Origin: Porticoccaceae bacterium | GTDB lineage: Bacteria > Pseudomonadota > Gammaproteobacteria > Pseudomonadales > Porticoccaceae | NCBI GenBank assembly: GCA_019090225.1 | Contig: JAHRWI010000181.1 | Span: forward strand, 1-33,275 | DNA length: 33,275 nt | Direction: 5' to 3' | In this document: in pieces, positions 7,953 through 17,546 of the stretch | Layout of the letters: every line of letters starts with the position of its first letter | Position numbering within the stretch: position 1 is the first letter of the stretch | Notes under the pieces: generated by a model | What the model was told of the DNA's origin: nothing | The model's input: the letters and a program-made list of their open reading frames with translations, nothing else | Databases searched by the model: none | Position numbers and translations under genes: made by a program

Positions 7953-9310
7953 TCGCGAGCGACAAGTTAAGTGTTGTGGTGGGTCTGGGCGAGACCGGCT
8001 TGTCCGTGGCGCGCTTTCTGGCGGCCAGTGGCGAGCCTTTCGTGGTGGTCGACAGTCGCGCGCAACCGCCGGGCCTTGCCGCATTGCAGGAAATCTTGCC
8101 GGAAGTAGAAGTCGAGGTCGGTGGTTTCCGCTCGGAAACATTAGCCAGCGCACAGCGCCTGGTAGTGAGTCCAGGTGTGTCTCTGGCGGATCCAGCCTTG
8201 GTAGAAGCGGCGGCTCAGGGCGTGGAGCTAATCGGCGATATCGAGTTGTTTATGGCCGAGGCTAAGGCCCCCGTGATTGCGATCACCGGGTCAAACGGTA
8301 AAAGCACTGTCACGACTCTGCTCGGAAAAATGGCTGAGGCGGCTGGCTTAAATGTCGGTGTCGGCGGCAACCTTGGGCCACCGGCGCTGGATTTATTGAG
8401 TGCAGAGCGGGATTTGTACGTGCTGGAGTTATCGAGCTTTCAGCTTGAGTTGATCGATAAGTTATCGGCCCAGGTGGTGACGGTTCTCAACGTCAGTGCC
8501 GATCATATGGATCGCTACGCCAGCCTGATGGAATACCATCGCGCCAAACATCGTGTGTTTAGAGGTGCTAAAAAGGTCATCGTTAACCGGGATGACACGC
8601 TAACCCGGCCGCTGGTGCCCGATTCAGTGGAGCGTCTTACTTTTGGTCTGGGCAAACCAGATTTAAAGGCTTTCGGTTTGCTGGAAGAAAACGACGAAAC
8701 TTATCTCGCCTTCGAGTTTGAACCCTGGCTGGCAGTCTCCGAGCTGGGTATCAAAGGTCGTCATAATATTGCCAACGCCCTGGCTGCGCTGGCTCTGGGT
8801 CAGGCTGCCGGTTTGCCTCGCGAGGCTATGCTTCAGGCGCTGCGGGACTTTAGTGGCTTAGCTCATCGCTGTGAGACGGTTGCGGGAATAACTCAGGTCG
8901 TCGATGGCAAGCAGGGCATCACCTGGATCAATGATTCGAAGGCCACAAATTGTGGCGCGACCCTGGCGGCCATAACTGGCCTGGCTGATGCAGGTGATAT
9001 GAATATCATATTGATGGCTGGTGGCCAGGGTAAAGACCAGGACTTCTCCGTGCTTGAAGCTGCCACGGAAGGCCGGGTCAAGGTGGCGATATTGCTTGGC
9101 GAAGATGCTCCTCAAATTGCCCAGTGCCTACCTGCTTCGGTAGAGATTTTATTCGTCGAGGATATGACCGCAGCTGTGATGCTTGCTGCCGAGCACGCTG
9201 TCCCCGGTGACAGCGTGCTGCTATCACCAGCCTGTGCCAGTTTCGATATGTATTCTGGCTTTGTTGAACGTGGCAACAGTTTTAGAGCTGCAGTGGAGGC
9301 CTTGTGCTGA
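7925..9310 (+). CDS. murD: UDP-MurNAc-L-alanine:D-glutamate ligase MurD
   Basis: MurD adds D-glutamate to UDP-MurNAc-L-Ala in the cytoplasm. The N-terminal UDP-binding GLGETGLSVARFL, the P-loop ITGSNGKST, GRHNIANALAALAL and INDSKATN are all present, and the roughly 461-residue length is normal. The ATG at 7925 directly abuts the 15-nt repeat and lacks a Shine-Dalgarno sequence. A GTG at 7940 would give MGNLIASDKLS, closer to related MurD N-termini, so the exact start is uncertain. The stop overlaps the ftsW GTG. Confidence 0.96.
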   Translation: MQEQAVGNLIASDKLSVVVGLGETGLSVARFLAASGEPFVVVDSRAQPPGLAALQEILPEVEVEVGGFRSETLASAQRLVVSPGVSLADPALVEAAAQGVELIGDIELFMAEAKAPVIAITGSNGKSTVTTLLGKMAEAAGLNVGVGGNLGPPALDLLSAERDLYVLELSSFQLELIDKLSAQVVTVLNVSADHMDRYASLMEYHRAKHRVFRGAKKVIVNRDDTLTRPLVPDSVERLTFGLGKPDLKAFGLLEENDETYLAFEFEPWLAVSELGIKGRHNIANALAALALGQAAGLPREAMLQALRDFSGLAHRCETVAGITQVVDGKQGITWINDSKATNCGATLAAITGLADAGDMNIILMAGGQGKDQDFSVLEAATEGRVKVAILLGEDAPQIAQCLPASVEILFVEDMTAAVMLAAEHAVPGDSVLLSPACASFDMYSGFVERGNSFRAAVEALC

Positions 9311-10503
9311 CTCAGCTTCGAGATTGGTCTGGCTGGTTCTGGCGACCCAGAATGCTTATGGAGCTTGATAAGCCTCTCCTGTTAAGCGTTTGCGCCTTGA
9401 TATCTATTGGCATCGTGATGGTTCTTTCGGCCTCGATTGCTTATTCGGCCTACAGTTATCAGGATGAATTTTTCTTCTTAAAACGGCATTTGGTTTATCT
9501 CGTTATCAGCGCCATCGGCGCTCTGATTGTTCTGCAAATTCCCATGCAGCTCTGGTATCGATATGCCGGATTGCTACTGATCGGCAGTGTGCTGTTGTTG
9601 GTTGCGGTGTTGATTCCCGGTGTCGGTCATGAAGTGAATGGCAGTTCTCGTTGGCTTCGTGCGGGGCCTTTAACCTTGCAGGTTTCAGAGTTAGCGAAAA
9701 TAGCGATGGTGGTTTTTATCGCCGCCTACTTACAACGTCATCACCTGAATTTGCACAAGGATTGGAAAAGTTTTGCCAGGCCTCTCGGTATTCTGGTTTT
9801 GCTCAGTGGGCTGTTGTTACTGGAGCCTGATTTTGGCTCGACGGTGGTTATCGGCGCGACGGTTCTGGCAATGCTGTTTTTAGCGGGTGTGCGTCTATGG
9901 CAATTTATGGCATTGATATCAGTGGCAATGCTAGGCGTGGCGGCTTTGGTGGTGGCATCGCCTTATCGATTCCGACGGCTGATTACTTTTTTAGATCCCT
10001 GGGCTGATCAATTCGACAGCGGTTATCAATTAACCCAATCCCTGATCGCCTTTGGTCGAGGTGAATGGTTTGGCGTCGGCCTGGGTAATAGTGTGCAGAA
10101 GTTGTTCTATTTACCAGAAGCCCACACCGATTTTGTATTTGCTATTTTTGCTGAAGAATTTGGTCTGGTTGGTGTTTTAGTGGTGCTGGCCTTATTGATT
10201 GTCCTGGTTATGAGGGTCTTCACTATTGGTGTTCAGGCGATACAGCGCCAGCACTGGTTTGTCGCTTATGCCGTGTTTGGTTTTGGCCTCATGCTGGCCG
10301 GGCAGGCTTTTATCAATTTGGGGGTGGCATCGGGACTATTGCCTACTAAAGGCCTGACCCTGCCCTTTGTCAGTTACGGGGGTAGTAGTTTATTGGTCTG
10401 TAGTTTGATTGTTGCGCTGGTACTTCGCGCCGGTCTGGAAATGAATTACACGACGCCCGCTGTGGCGAGTGCGAAAGTCGGGCGTAGTGACCATGGAGCG
10501 TAG
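9304..10503 (+). CDS. ftsW: Lipid II polymerase FtsW (SEDS family)
   Basis: FtsW is the septal SEDS glycosyltransferase that polymerises lipid II in complex with FtsI. The 399-residue product has about ten transmembrane segments. Conserved SEDS stretches seen are VNGSSRWLRAGPLTLQVSE, ELAKIAMVVF, EPDFGSTVV, EAHTDFVFAIFAEEFGLVG and PTKGLTLPFVSYGGSS. The start is GTG at 9304, placed 5 nt after GGAGG and overlapping the end of murD by 7 nt. The 3' end overlaps murG by 11 nt. Confidence 0.97.
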   Translation: MLTQLRDWSGWFWRPRMLMELDKPLLLSVCALISIGIVMVLSASIAYSAYSYQDEFFFLKRHLVYLVISAIGALIVLQIPMQLWYRYAGLLLIGSVLLLVAVLIPGVGHEVNGSSRWLRAGPLTLQVSELAKIAMVVFIAAYLQRHHLNLHKDWKSFARPLGILVLLSGLLLLEPDFGSTVVIGATVLAMLFLAGVRLWQFMALISVAMLGVAALVVASPYRFRRLITFLDPWADQFDSGYQLTQSLIAFGRGEWFGVGLGNSVQKLFYLPEAHTDFVFAIFAEEFGLVGVLVVLALLIVLVMRVFTIGVQAIQRQHWFVAYAVFGFGLMLAGQAFINLGVASGLLPTKGLTLPFVSYGGSSLLVCSLIVALVLRAGLEMNYTTPAVASAKVGRSDHGA

Positions 10504-11581
10504 CCGGGTGTTGATTATGGCGGGCGGTACCGGCGGGCATGTCTTCCCAGGCCTGGCGGTGGCAGAAGAGCTGCGCGAGCGAGGACTCGATGTCACCTGG
10601 TTGGGCACCCGTCGGGGCGTTGAAGCACAGCTGGTGCCGGCCCGTGATTTCCCCATCCGTTTTATAGAGGTCAGCGGTCTACGCGGTAAAAAAGGTGTGC
10701 TTGGTAAAGTCAAAGCCCCCTGGCAATTACTAAAAGCGCTCTGGCAGGCTTTAGCTGTAGTGAGGAGTGTCAAGCCCGACGTGGTTCTCGGTCTGGGTGG
10801 CTTTGCCTCCGGCCCCGGTGGTCTTGCAGCTCGCTTATTGGGCAAACCTCTGGTGATTCATGAGCAAAACGCAGTGGCCGGTACGACTAATCGTCTGTTG
10901 GCGAAAGTTGCCAACCGTGTGCTCGAAGCGTTTCCGGGTAGCTTGCCCCGTGGGCAGCACTGTGGCAATCCGGTTCGGCAAGATATCAGCAGTTTGCCGG
11001 CCCCTGAGCAGCGTCTTGGCGATAGCCTCAATGCCAGCAGTGAGCAAGTGCCGGCTTTACTGGTGCTCGGCGGCAGTCTCGGTGCGCTGGCGATTAATAA
11101 TATGATTCCGGCCTGTGTGGCGCGGATGCCCGCCAGTCTGCGACCAGAAATACGCCACCAGACCGGTCGTGATCATCTTGAGGCGACTCGCCAGGCTTAT
11201 GCAGACGCCGGTGTATGTGCCGATACCTCGGCATTTATTGACGATATGGCCGAGGCCTACGGCTGGGCAGATCTGGTGCTGTGTCGGGCGGGAGCCTTAA
11301 CCGTGTCCGAGCTGACGGCGGCTGGTCTGGCTTCGATCTTGATTCCATTCCCCTTTGCCATTGACGATCACCAAACAGTCAATGGTGCCTGGTTGGTTGA
11401 TCATGAGGCGGCTTTACTGATCCAGCAAGATGATCTCAACGAAGCAGATTTGGCTGCTTTATTGAGTGAATTATTTAGTGATCGACCCAGGCTATTGAGC
11501 ATGGCCAAGGCAGCGCGGGCCTTAAGTCGCCCGCAAGCGACTGCGGTGGTGGCTGATGTTTGTCAGGAGTTGATCAAGTGA
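10493..11581 (+). CDS. murG: Lipid II synthase MurG (UDP-GlcNAc transferase)
   Basis: MurG adds GlcNAc to lipid I on the cytoplasmic membrane face, making lipid II. The glycine-rich [16 protein letters not shown] near the N-terminus, [22 protein letters not shown] and [11 protein letters not shown] are family hallmarks. The ORF track opens at GTG 10469, but ATG 10493 gives [15 protein letters not shown], matching known N-termini, and overlaps ftsW by 11 nt. The product is about 362 residues. Its end (GTGA) overlaps the murC start. Confidence 0.97.
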   Translation: MERSRVLIMAGGTGGHVFPGLAVAEELRERGLDVTWLGTRRGVEAQLVPARDFPIRFIEVSGLRGKKGVLGKVKAPWQLLKALWQALAVVRSVKPDVVLGLGGFASGPGGLAARLLGKPLVIHEQNAVAGTTNRLLAKVANRVLEAFPGSLPRGQHCGNPVRQDISSLPAPEQRLGDSLNASSEQVPALLVLGGSLGALAINNMIPACVARMPASLRPEIRHQTGRDHLEATRQAYADAGVCADTSAFIDDMAEAYGWADLVLCRAGALTVSELTAAGLASILIPFPFAIDDHQTVNGAWLVDHEAALLIQQDDLNEADLAALLSELFSDRPRLLSMAKAARALSRPQATAVVADVCQELIK

Positions 11582-13038
11582 GCGGGGTTTATGAAGTTCC
11601 AGAAATGCGTCGTATACGTCGTATTCATTTTATTGGCATCGGTGGTAGCGGTATGTGTGGCATCGCCGAGGTGCTGAATAATCAGGGCTACGAGATTTCT
11701 GGTTCGGACCTCGCGGTCAACAACAATATCGGTCGTTTACGCGCCCTGGGTGTTGAGGTGTTTATCGGCCATAGCGCCGAGCACCTGACCGGTGCGGATG
11801 TAGCCGTGGTGTCCTCGGCAATCCGGGATGATAATCCAGAACTGGTCGCAGCACGGGAGTCACGTATTCCCGCTGTACCTCGGGCTGAAATGCTCGCTGA
11901 GTTAATGCGCTATCGCCACGGTATTGCTGTGGCAGGCACGCACGGAAAGACCACCACGACCAGCTTGCTGGCCGGTATTCTGGCCGAGGGCGGTAAGGCT
12001 CCGACCTTTGTTATCGGTGGTCGGGTCAATAGTGCGGGCACTAATGCCCAGCTCGGTGAAAGTCGCTATCTGGTGGCAGAGGCCGACGAGAGTGATGCCT
12101 CCTTCCTGCATCTGCAGCCCATGATTGCCGTGGTGACCAATATCGATGCGGATCATATGGAAACCTATGATTTTGATTTTGAGCGCCTGAAAACCACCTT
12201 CGTGGAATTCCTTCATAACCTGCCTTTTTACGGCCTCGCAGTGCTCTGCATCGACGACGACACAGTCAAGGAGATCGTGCCTCGCATTGCCCGACCCATA
12301 CTGACCTATGGTTTTTCTGAAGACGCTGACTTTTCTATTAGTGATGTCCAGGCCCATGAGCGCAGCACTGAATTTACGGTAAGTCGTCCCGATGGCTTAG
12401 CACCCCTGAATGTGAAACTGAACATTCCCGGTGAGCACAATATTCTCAACGCCACAGCGGCCATTGCGGTGGCGGTTGATGAAGGCATTGCTGAACATCT
12501 AATTCTGGCCGGTCTCGCAGGGTTTGAGGGCGTTGGTCGGCGCTTTGAGGTCTACGGTGACTACCCCGTGGGTGAGGGCACGGCCATGCTGGTAGATGAC
12601 TACGGGCACCATCCCCGAGAAATCGAGGCAACGATTAAAGCGGTGCGCAAGGGCTGGCCCGAGCGGCGCCTGGTGCTGGTGTTTCAGCCTCATCGCTACA
12701 CCCGCACCCGGGATTTATTCGATGATTTTGTCGAAGTGTTATCGGCATGTGATGCCCTGTTGCTGGTGCCAGTGTACTCCGCTGGGGAGGCGCTTATTGA
12801 CGGTGCAGATAGTGATCATCTCTGTGCGGCGATCAATGATCAGAGTTGCCAAGCTTACGCTGGCCTGAGTGCTGGCAAGCGTAAGTGCTCAGGTGAGAGT
12901 GCTGTCCTGGCTGAATCTATAGAGGCAGTGCCGAGCATGATTGCCGGTCTGGTTCGCGCCGGAGATATTGTTATTACCCAGGGTGCAGGTAGCGTTAGCA
13001 CGCTGGTTAAATTATTAGCAGAGAGCCGTCTTCAATAA
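11578..13038 (+). CDS. murC: UDP-MurNAc:L-alanine ligase MurC
   Basis: MurC adds L-alanine to UDP-MurNAc, the first amino-acid step of the pathway. The [21 protein letters not shown]-binding segment, the P-loop AGTHGKTTT and [13 protein letters not shown] are present. The GTG at 11578 is 8 nt after AGGAG and shares GTGA with murG, so it is preferred to the TTG (11560) of the ORF track. A loop after [12 protein letters not shown] is about 15 residues longer than in E. coli and contains interleaved inverted repeats (12846-12893). The stop shares TAATG with ddlB. Confidence 0.97.
   Translation: MSGVYEVPEMRRIRRIHFIGIGGSGMCGIAEVLNNQGYEISGSDLAVNNNIGRLRALGVEVFIGHSAEHLTGADVAVVSSAIRDDNPELVAARESRIPAVPRAEMLAELMRYRHGIAVAGTHGKTTTTSLLAGILAEGGKAPTFVIGGRVNSAGTNAQLGESRYLVAEADESDASFLHLQPMIAVVTNIDADHMETYDFDFERLKTTFVEFLHNLPFYGLAVLCIDDDTVKEIVPRIARPILTYGFSEDADFSISDVQAHERSTEFTVSRPDGLAPLNVKLNIPGEHNILNATAAIAVAVDEGIAEHLILAGLAGFEGVGRRFEVYGDYPVGEGTAMLVDDYGHHPREIEATIKAVRKGWPERRLVLVFQPHRYTRTRDLFDDFVEVLSACDALLLVPVYSAGEALIDGADSDHLCAAINDQSCQAYAGLSAGKRKCSGESAVLAESIEAVPSMIAGLVRAGDIVITQGAGSVSTLVKLLAESRLQ
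12846..12893. repeat. Interleaved inverted repeats in the murC insert
   Basis: Three short perfect inverted pairs occur in the order A-B-C-A'-B'-C': TTGCCA/TGGCAA, CTTACGC/GCGTAAG and CCTGAG/CTCAGG. The same stretch also reads as an approximate 30-nt direct duplication (GGCCTGAGTGCTGGC versus GGTGAGAGTGCTGTC). It lies in a loop that is extra relative to E. coli MurC. Confidence 0.5.
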
Positions 13039-14030
13039 TGGCCAGTGATATGAACCGGAGCGCTCTCGATGCCGACCAGGTGGGTCGCGTGGTGGTGCTT
13101 TACGGTGGCTGGTCCGGGGAGCGAGAAGTCTCCCTTGCGGGCGGCGTTGCAGTGTTGAAAGGCCTTCAGAAAGCTGGGGTCGATGCCCTCGGCCTCGATG
13201 CGGGTCAGGACTGGATGGAGCAGTTGCGGGCCTTAGCGCCAGCGCGGGTCTTCATTATGCTCCATGGCAGTGGTGGCGAAGATGGTGTCGTACAGGGTGC
13301 TTTAGAAAGTATGGGCCTGCCTTACACCGGCAGTAGTGTGCTGGCCTCGGCATTGGCTATGGATAAAATGCGCTGTAAACAGTTTTGGTCGGGCATTGGT
13401 TTACCGACAGCACCTTTTATATTGCTTAACAAGCACAGTGATTGGCCCCAGGTGCTCAAATCTCTGGGCGGTAGCGCCATGGTCAAACCGGCAAGCGAAG
13501 GTTCGAGTCTCGGAATGACTAAGGTTGATTCGGCTTCTGAATTGAAAGCGGCATGGCAAATAGCCAGTCAGTACGACAGCTGTGTGCTTGCTGAGCAGTG
13601 GTTGAGCGGTGCCGAATACACGGTAGCTATTGTCAATGGCAAAGCGCTGCGCACCATCAAGTTAGAGACCGAACGGACTTTTTACGACTACCAGGCTAAA
13701 TACATTGCCGACGATACCCGCTATTTGTGTCCCTGTGGTTTATCGGCAGAACGCGAAGCGGCTATTCAGGCGCTTGCCTTAGAGGCCTACCAGAGTCTTG
13801 GTTGTCGTGGCTGGGGTCGGGTGGATCTGATGGAGGGGGCCGACGGTGAATTTTATGTTCTGGAGGTCAATACCGTTCCAGGCATGACTGATCACAGTTT
13901 GGTGCCTATGGCCGCTGCCGCTGAGGGCCTATCTTTCAGTCAGTTAGCTGTGGAGATTCTGTCTGCTTGCAATTCGAGTAGCGACTTAACACAGCAACCT
14001 GAAACAGCAGCTGTGGAGCAAAAGTCATGA
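13038..14030 (+). CDS. ddlB: D-alanine:D-alanine ligase
   Basis: This ATP-grasp ligase makes the D-Ala-D-Ala dipeptide used by MurF. The N-terminal VVLYGGWSGEREVSLAGG, HGSGGEDGVVQGALE, the ATP-grasp VKPASEGSSLGM and the C-terminal LEVNTVPGMTDHSL are diagnostic. Length is 330 residues, with a short nonconserved Ser/Gln-rich tail after SQLAVEIL. The start shares TAATG with murC and the end shares ATGA with ftsQ. Its place between murC and ftsQ marks it as the ddlB copy; the B label rests on position. Confidence 0.96.
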   Translation: MASDMNRSALDADQVGRVVVLYGGWSGEREVSLAGGVAVLKGLQKAGVDALGLDAGQDWMEQLRALAPARVFIMLHGSGGEDGVVQGALESMGLPYTGSSVLASALAMDKMRCKQFWSGIGLPTAPFILLNKHSDWPQVLKSLGGSAMVKPASEGSSLGMTKVDSASELKAAWQIASQYDSCVLAEQWLSGAEYTVAIVNGKALRTIKLETERTFYDYQAKYIADDTRYLCPCGLSAEREAAIQALALEAYQSLGCRGWGRVDLMEGADGEFYVLEVNTVPGMTDHSLVPMAAAAEGLSFSQLAVEILSACNSSSDLTQQPETAAVEQKS

Positions 14031-14779
14031 GGCGGCATCAGCAAGCTGCACCAAAGAATATTCCGGACGAGGCGCGATGGCGACCATGGCTGGCGGCCAT
14101 AACTCGGATCTTGACCGGTGTTGGCGTGATCATTGTGGCGGGGGTAATAGTCGGGCTGAGTGTGTTGTTTTATCGCTGGCTTGATGCGCCGGTACTGGCT
14201 GTCGCCATCGCTAATCCCTTGCGCAAGGTCAGTCAGATTGAACTGGAGTCCATTGTTAATTCGACGATGGACGGTGGCTTTTTGAGCCTCGATATTGACG
14301 CTTTGTGCCTTGTCCTGGAGGCCCACCCCTGGGTGACTCACGCCACTGTGCGTCGTTACTGGCCAGACCGAATTGAGATCACGGTTGTTGAGGAAGTGGC
14401 TATTGCCCGCTGGGGGCAACATGGTTTTGTTAATCAACGGGGGCAGATATCTGAGCTGGGTGATGCCGACGAGCTGGCGTCATTGCCGCAATTGTCGGGC
14501 CCTGAGGGCAGTGTTGAAGATGTCATGCGGGAGTATCGAGATATTAGCGAATTACTCCTGGCTGAAGGCCTTAAGGTCAGCGAGTTTGGTATGGACAAGC
14601 ATCGACGTTGGCGTATGCGGCTCGATACCGGATTTTCTGTCTGGCTGGGCCGGCAGCAAGTGCTGGCCAAAGTACGCCGCTTTTTGCAGGCCTGGAGTCA
14701 TGAATTAAAAATGCGTAAAGATGAGATATCGGTGGTTGATGCCCGCTACGAAAATGGAGTGGCTGTGACATGGCGCTAA
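14027..14779 (+). CDS. ftsQ: Cell division protein FtsQ
   Basis: FtsQ is a bitopic inner-membrane divisome protein that binds FtsB/FtsL. The 250-residue product has a cytoplasmic N-terminus, one transmembrane segment (about 30-50), a POTRA domain (starting near PLRKVSQIELESIV and running to HPWVTHATVRRYWPD) and the FtsQ beta domain ending in VDARYENGVAVTWR. It overlaps ddlB by 4 nt. A 121-nt spacer separates it from the preferred ftsA start. Confidence 0.96.
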   Translation: MRRHQQAAPKNIPDEARWRPWLAAITRILTGVGVIIVAGVIVGLSVLFYRWLDAPVLAVAIANPLRKVSQIELESIVNSTMDGGFLSLDIDALCLVLEAHPWVTHATVRRYWPDRIEITVVEEVAIARWGQHGFVNQRGQISELGDADELASLPQLSGPEGSVEDVMREYRDISELLLAEGLKVSEFGMDKHRRWRMRLDTGFSVWLGRQQVLAKVRRFLQAWSHELKMRKDEISVVDARYENGVAVTWR

Positions 14780-14827
14780 GGACGTATAGGGAGCAAGGCG
14801 GTTTTAAACGACTCGCTGTTTGTCAAA

Positions 14828-14842
14828 GGTCGCGTGGCGACC
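14828..14842. other. Short perfect hairpin in the ftsQ-ftsA spacer
   Basis: GGTCGC-GTG-GCGACC is a 6-bp perfect stem with a 3-nt loop, about 60 nt before the preferred ftsA ATG. There is no T-run, so it is not a terminator. It may shape the ftsA leader mRNA or be chance. Confidence 0.35.
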
Positions 14843-14900
14843 GCTGGTTAGCAGACTGTTTGGTAATGAGCTATCGAGTGCCGAAGGTGGGGTTCTAAAT

Positions 14901-16133
14901 ATGGTGAACGGAAATAGCGAAGAGATGATTGTCGGTCTTGATATCGGCACATCAAAAGTCGTGGCGATAGTGGGGGTGATGGGTGCCGACGGTCAGATGG
15001 AAATTGTCGGTACCGGTATGCATCGCTCTTCAGGCATGAAAAAAGGCGTGGTGGTCAATATCGAATCGACGGTGTCGGCAATTCAGCGCGCGATTGAAGA
15101 GGCTGAGTTAATGGCCGGGTGCCACATTCATTCGGTCTATGCGGGCATAGCGGGGAGTCATATTCGCAGTATGAATTCCCATGGCATTGTCGCCATTCGA
15201 GACCGTGAAGTGTTGCCCATGGATGTTGAGAGAGTCATCGATGCGGCGCGGGCGGTGGCCATTCCTGCCGACCAGGAAATACTCCACGTCTTACCCCAGG
15301 AATTTATCATTGATAGCCAGGAGGGGGTTCGCGAACCTTTGGGTATGTCGGGGGTCAGGCTCGAAGCCAAAGTACACCTTGTCACCTGTGCGGCCAATGC
15401 GGCACAAAACATCAAAAAATGTATTCGCCGCTGCGGGCTAGAAGTGGACGACATCATTCTGGAACAGTTGGCTTCAAGCTATGCGGTGCTCACCGAAGAT
15501 GAGAAGCAACTCGGGGTATGCATGATTGATCTCGGCGGTGGTACCACCGATATCGCCATTTTTACTGACGGGGCAATCCGCCACACCGGGGTGATTCCTA
15601 TCGCCGGGGATCAGGTTACCAACGATATTGCCATGGCTCTGCGCACACCTACAGCTCACGCTGAGGAACTGAAGATTAAATACGCCTGCGCTCTGGCGAA
15701 GCTAGCAGGGCCAGAAGAAACCATCAAAGTACCGAGCGTCGGCGATCGACCGCCTCGGGATTTATCCAGACAGGCTCTGGCTGAGGTGGTGGAGCCGCGT
15801 TATGACGAACTGCTGACCTTAGTGCAGGCCGAACTGCGCCGCAGCGGCTTTGAAGATTTAGTGGCAGCTGGTGTGGTGCTGACCGGCGGCACGGGAAAAA
15901 TGGAAGGCGTGGTAGAGCTAGCGGAAGAGATTTTTCATATGCCAGTGCGGCTGGGTTGTCCGCAAAATATCCGGGGTCTGACGGATATTGTAAACAATCC
16001 GATTTACTCAACAGGTGTGGGTTTGTTGTTGTATGGCATGCAGCAACATCGTGATGGTGGTAGATCAGGAAAGGGTAAACCTGGCGAGAGTTTGATTGAA
16101 AGGATCAAACGCTGGTTTCAGGATCATTTGTAG
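14901..16133 (+). CDS. ftsA: Cell division protein FtsA
   Basis: FtsA is the actin-like ATPase that tethers FtsZ to the membrane. Phosphate-binding GLDIGTSKVVAIVG, DLGGGTTDIAIF and TGGTGKMEGV are present, and the C-terminus SLIERIKRWFQDHL is the amphipathic membrane-targeting helix. The ORF track opens at TTG 14820, which would add 27 residues; ATG 14901 gives MVNGNSEEMIVGLDIG, matching related proteins, and is preferred. A 57-nt spacer, with GAGGGG near its end, separates it from ftsZ. Confidence 0.97.
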   Translation: MVNGNSEEMIVGLDIGTSKVVAIVGVMGADGQMEIVGTGMHRSSGMKKGVVVNIESTVSAIQRAIEEAELMAGCHIHSVYAGIAGSHIRSMNSHGIVAIRDREVLPMDVERVIDAARAVAIPADQEILHVLPQEFIIDSQEGVREPLGMSGVRLEAKVHLVTCAANAAQNIKKCIRRCGLEVDDIILEQLASSYAVLTEDEKQLGVCMIDLGGGTTDIAIFTDGAIRHTGVIPIAGDQVTNDIAMALRTPTAHAEELKIKYACALAKLAGPEETIKVPSVGDRPPRDLSRQALAEVVEPRYDELLTLVQAELRRSGFEDLVAAGVVLTGGTGKMEGVVELAEEIFHMPVRLGCPQNIRGLTDIVNNPIYSTGVGLLLYGMQQHRDGGRSGKGKPGESLIERIKRWFQDHL

Positions 16134-16190
16134 TATTGATGCAGTACTTAAATTTATGGACAAAACGGTGCGAGCCGAGGGGTAATTGAT

Positions 16191-17420
16191 ATGTTTGAAA
16201 TTGTTGACAGTATTCCAGAAGGTGCGGAAATAAAAGTAATAGGTGTCGGTGGCGGTGGCGGTAACGCCGTTAAAAATATGATCGAAAGTCAGGTCCAAGG
16301 GGTCGATTTTATCTGTGCCAATACCGATTCTCAGGCGCTGAAAGACATTACCGGCGCGACGCTGCTACAGCTTGGCAATGGGATGACCAAAGGCCTGGGT
16401 GCAGGGGCTAATCCTGAGATAGGTCGTCAGGCTGCGATGGATGATCGAGACAGAATTGCCGATGTGCTTGATGGTGCAGATATGATCTTTATCACTGCGG
16501 GTATGGGCGGCGGCACTGGTACGGGCGCTACGCCAGTGGTGGCTGATGTGGCTCGGGAGATGGGCATACTCACCGTCGCTGTGGTGACTCGACCGTTTCT
16601 ATTTGAAGGTCGTAAGCGTATGGCCATTGCGGCAGAAGGTATTAATGAGTTGAAAGACAAAGTTGACTCATTAATTACTGTACCCAATGAGAGACTATTG
16701 GCGGTGCTTGGTAAATCCACTTCTTTGCTGGATGCTTTCAAAGCAGCCAACGACGTCTTGTTGGGCGCAGTTCAGGGCATTGCTGATCTTATTATTCGAC
16801 CGGGTATGATCAATGTCGATTTCGCCGATGTGCGCACGGTGATGTCCGAAATGGGTATGGCCATGATGGGCAGCAGCCAGGCGAGTGGAGAACATCGGGC
16901 TCGGGAAGCGGCTGAAGCAGCGGTCCACAGTCCCCTCCTTGAGGATATCGATTTGCTTGGTGCAAAAGGTATTCTGGTGAATATTACCGCCGGACCAGAT
17001 CTCTCCCTGGGAGAGTTCGCCGACGTTGGTGATACCGTGGAAGCCTTCGCTTCGGAAAATGCGACGGTGGTGGTTGGTACGGTTATTGATCCCGATCTCG
17101 AAGATCAATTGCGAGTCACCGTGGTCGCGACAGGCCTCGGTCATCAGGAGGAGGCGAGGCGCCCAGTGGCACCGACTAAAGTGGTTGATAACACCATTAA
17201 GCCCGGTGGCGAGATTGATTTCGTTGCGCTAGATCGTCCCACCGTGACCCGTCGACCTCGCGGTAGGGCGGGTGCAGTGGCTACTGCTCTCGACGCTTCA
17301 GCGCAGCAGACCGAAATCGCCATTGAGCAGGTCAGGGAGGCGCCGCGGGCGCAACTGAAGCAGGAAGTGGATATGGATTATTTAGATATTCCTGCATTTT
17401 TGCGCCGTCAGGCTGATTAA
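16191..17420 (+). CDS. ftsZ: Cell division GTPase FtsZ
   Basis: FtsZ is the tubulin-like GTPase that forms the division ring. The GTP-binding glycine loop [21 protein letters not shown], and the T7-region [11 protein letters not shown] are present. The C-terminal [14 protein letters not shown] is the conserved peptide that binds FtsA and ZipA, and the linker before it is of ordinary length. The 409-residue ORF starts at ATG, preceded by GAGGGG. A strong terminator begins 14 nt after the stop, so ftsZ ends the dcw transcript. Confidence 0.98.
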   Translation: MFEIVDSIPEGAEIKVIGVGGGGGNAVKNMIESQVQGVDFICANTDSQALKDITGATLLQLGNGMTKGLGAGANPEIGRQAAMDDRDRIADVLDGADMIFITAGMGGGTGTGATPVVADVAREMGILTVAVVTRPFLFEGRKRMAIAAEGINELKDKVDSLITVPNERLLAVLGKSTSLLDAFKAANDVLLGAVQGIADLIIRPGMINVDFADVRTVMSEMGMAMMGSSQASGEHRAREAAEAAVHSPLLEDIDLLGAKGILVNITAGPDLSLGEFADVGDTVEAFASENATVVVGTVIDPDLEDQLRVTVVATGLGHQEEARRPVAPTKVVDNTIKPGGEIDFVALDRPTVTRRPRGRAGAVATALDASAQQTEIAIEQVREAPRAQLKQEVDMDYLDIPAFLRRQAD

Positions 17421-17433
17421 TTCGCCCGTCCAT

Positions 17434-17473
17434 CGCGTCCTGTGTGATCCCCTCCACAGGACGCGCCTTTTTG
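17434..17473 (+). terminator. Intrinsic terminator after ftsZ
   Basis: An 11-bp perfect stem (CGCGTCCTGTG / CACAGGACGCG) with a 10-nt loop is followed by CCTTTTTG. It lies just after the ftsZ stop and separates the dcw transcript from lpxC. Confidence 0.9.
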
Positions 17474-17507
17474 TGCTCGCTAGTGGGTAGAGGGTGGCGA
17501 AGGGTTT

Positions 17508-17516
17508 TGCTACTAT
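17508..17516 (+). promoter_or_regulatory. Possible extended -10 promoter for lpxC
   Basis: TGCTACTAT is an extended -10-like element about 30 nt upstream of the lpxC start and after the ftsZ terminator, where a promoter is needed. No convincing -35 box is seen. Confidence 0.3.
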
Positions 17517-17546
17517 GCGCGCCTGATTGCCTAGAATTCGTTACGA

